From the NCBI GenBank assembly GCA_022825745.1, contig JAJDWF010000103.1, positions 1 to 51,463 of the forward strand: a DNA stretch of 51,463 nt. The letters are read 5' to 3'. The translations under genes and the position numbers were made by a program. The stretch is from Dehalococcoidia bacterium. GTDB taxonomy: Bacteria > Chloroflexota > Dehalococcoidia > Lucifugimonadales > UBA3495. Below, one piece after another: positions 50,775 to 51,463 of this stretch; positions within the stretch are counted from its first letter, which is position 1, and each line of letters starts with the position of its first letter. The notes beneath the pieces are model-generated. The model was not told the origin of the DNA, searched no databases, and saw only the letters and a program-made list of their open reading frames with translations.

Positions 50775-51463
50775 CTAGGGTACTGCCACCCGCCGCGTTA
50801 CCGAGCGGCTGCTGCCCCAGGTGCTAATCAGGGTGACGAACCCGCCGGCCATGCCGCCGCCCGGCAGGACGGTAATGCGGTCGGCGTCGGCTACTACCGG
50901 AACCATGCGGTCGTGGTCCAATTCGTGGCCCATGCGGTGCCAGCGCATCCACTCGGCCACCGGCAGCTGGGCCTTCTCGTGCAGGAACTCCGCCACCCGC
51001 TGCCGCGACCAGCCGGCTTCTGCGATGTGCAGCATGGCCTCCGGGCTGATGACGCAGATTACCTCGGGCATACCGGGGCCGAAAGCCAGCATGGAGTGGG
51101 CCACGGTGGTCAGAAAGTCGGCAGGATCCCGGTCGCCGTGCAGGGTGACCTGCAACGGCCCCAGCGTAGCGTAGGCGGTCACTATCGTGGCGTCGTCGCC
51201 GTAGCCCAGTTCCGAGGCCAGCGACGGCCAGGGGCTGATCGCCAGGTTCTCGGGGAAGCAGAACGTGATCTTGCCGGGATGCCCGAAGGTGCTGTTGTCC
51301 ATCACCACCGGAACCGACCCGTAGAAATTGGCCTTGAACAGGTTGACCGCCCGGCCGATGGCGGCGTTGGCCCGGCTGCCGTTGCCCATCATCTCGACGC
51401 CGCCGTTCATGCCGATGGCGTCGGCGTAGGGGCCGCTGACCATCGTGAGCACGGTCACGCCAT
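50775..51463 (-). CDS. conserved-looking protein upstream of the UGSC selenoprotein (5' end outside window)
   Basis: At least 229 codons are open to the right edge. A GTG at 51458 is probably internal because the frame continues with a Gly codon. Features are VSGPYADAIGMNGGVEMMG, VVMDNSTFGHPGKITFCFPE, LASELGYGDDATIVTAYATL, EVICVISPEAMLHIAEAGWS and an RWHRMGHELDHD stretch. No known fold motif is recognised. It precedes the UGSC gene by 42 bp on the same strand, so the pair is likely co-transcribed and may form one enzyme system. It is not a simple oxidoreductase by pattern. Function unknown. Confidence 0.7.
   Translation of the reverse strand, partial: GVTVLTMVSGPYADAIGMNGGVEMMGNGSRANAAIGRAVNLFKANFYGSVPVVMDNSTFGHPGKITFCFPENLAISPWPSLASELGYGDDATIVTAYATLGPLQVTLHGDRDPADFLTTVAHSMLAFGPGMPEVICVISPEAMLHIAEAGWSRQRVAEFLHEKAQLPVAEWMRWHRMGHELDHDRMVPVVADADRITVLPGGGMAGGFVTLISTWGSSRSVTRRVAVP

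Overview
The window is a GC-rich (roughly 60-65% by eye), gene-dense bacterial chromosome segment with no phage, plasmid, transposase or CRISPR signature. The gene set suggests a member of the Chloroflexota, most plausibly a SAR202-like Dehalococcoidia lineage. The clues are several luciferase-like flavin monooxygenases, two GatA-type amidases, thiolase and crotonase genes, a Chlor_Arch_YYY (DUF2298) giant membrane protein, and an 11-subunit complex I operon without NuoEFG. This placement is inferred from gene content, not from a marker-gene tree.

Layout. 1-1289: a truncated CDS and two tandem paralogues with a HicB-like N-terminus and a CxxC/CxxC C-terminus. 1350-9183 (minus): thiolase with a DUF35 partner, two amidases (one coupled to a GatC-like protein), a small membrane protein, and an alpha-E/ATP-grasp pair. 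9323-9399: tRNA-Val(GAC). 9471-15302 (minus): a one-piece histidine kinase/response regulator/wHTH protein, an MFS transporter with a long soluble tail, and MgtE. 15476-17326 (plus): XdhC-like and MocA-like molybdenum-cofactor accessory genes. 17327-17833: a gene-poor stretch with a strong minus-strand promoter and a perfect inverted repeat. 17834-20284 (plus): SsuD-like monooxygenase and a PLP aminotransferase. 20296-24197 (minus): a peroxiredoxin-like gene with an in-frame UGA, a luciferase-like monooxygenase, an alpha/beta hydrolase, a crotonase and a HIT protein. 24381-27317 (plus): a TolB-like lipoprotein, a flavin-reductase-like protein and a PncC-like/NadD-like fusion. 27384-38651 (plus): nuoABCDHIJKLMN interrupted by three small non-nuo genes. 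39242-41089: a plant-type leucine-rich-repeat lipoprotein of lower GC. 41241-44212: LOG-like protein, enolase and GAPDH. 44237-48991: a 1584-residue glycosyltransferase/DUF2298 membrane protein carrying repeat-derived inserts. 49077-50111: Gfo/Idh/MocA oxidoreductase. 50190-51463 (minus): a UGSC-family gene with an in-frame UGA and its truncated upstream neighbour.

The most notable observation is two unrelated genes in which UGA very likely encodes selenocysteine: a peroxiredoxin-like protein (UGA at 20650-20652, W-U-P-Y-C context) and a UGSC-family protein (UGA at 50433-50435, E-U-G-S-C context). Each UGA is followed at the right distance by a hairpin fitting the bacterial SECIS consensus. 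Conventional gene calling would split both genes into two fragments.

Functionally, the window mixes central energy metabolism (complex I, enolase, GAPDH) with catabolism of recalcitrant organic matter (flavin monooxygenases, amidases, thiolase, crotonase, hydrolase) and thiol/selenol redox chemistry. Three families of short interspersed repeats lie between genes and, unusually, inside the 1584-residue coding sequence.
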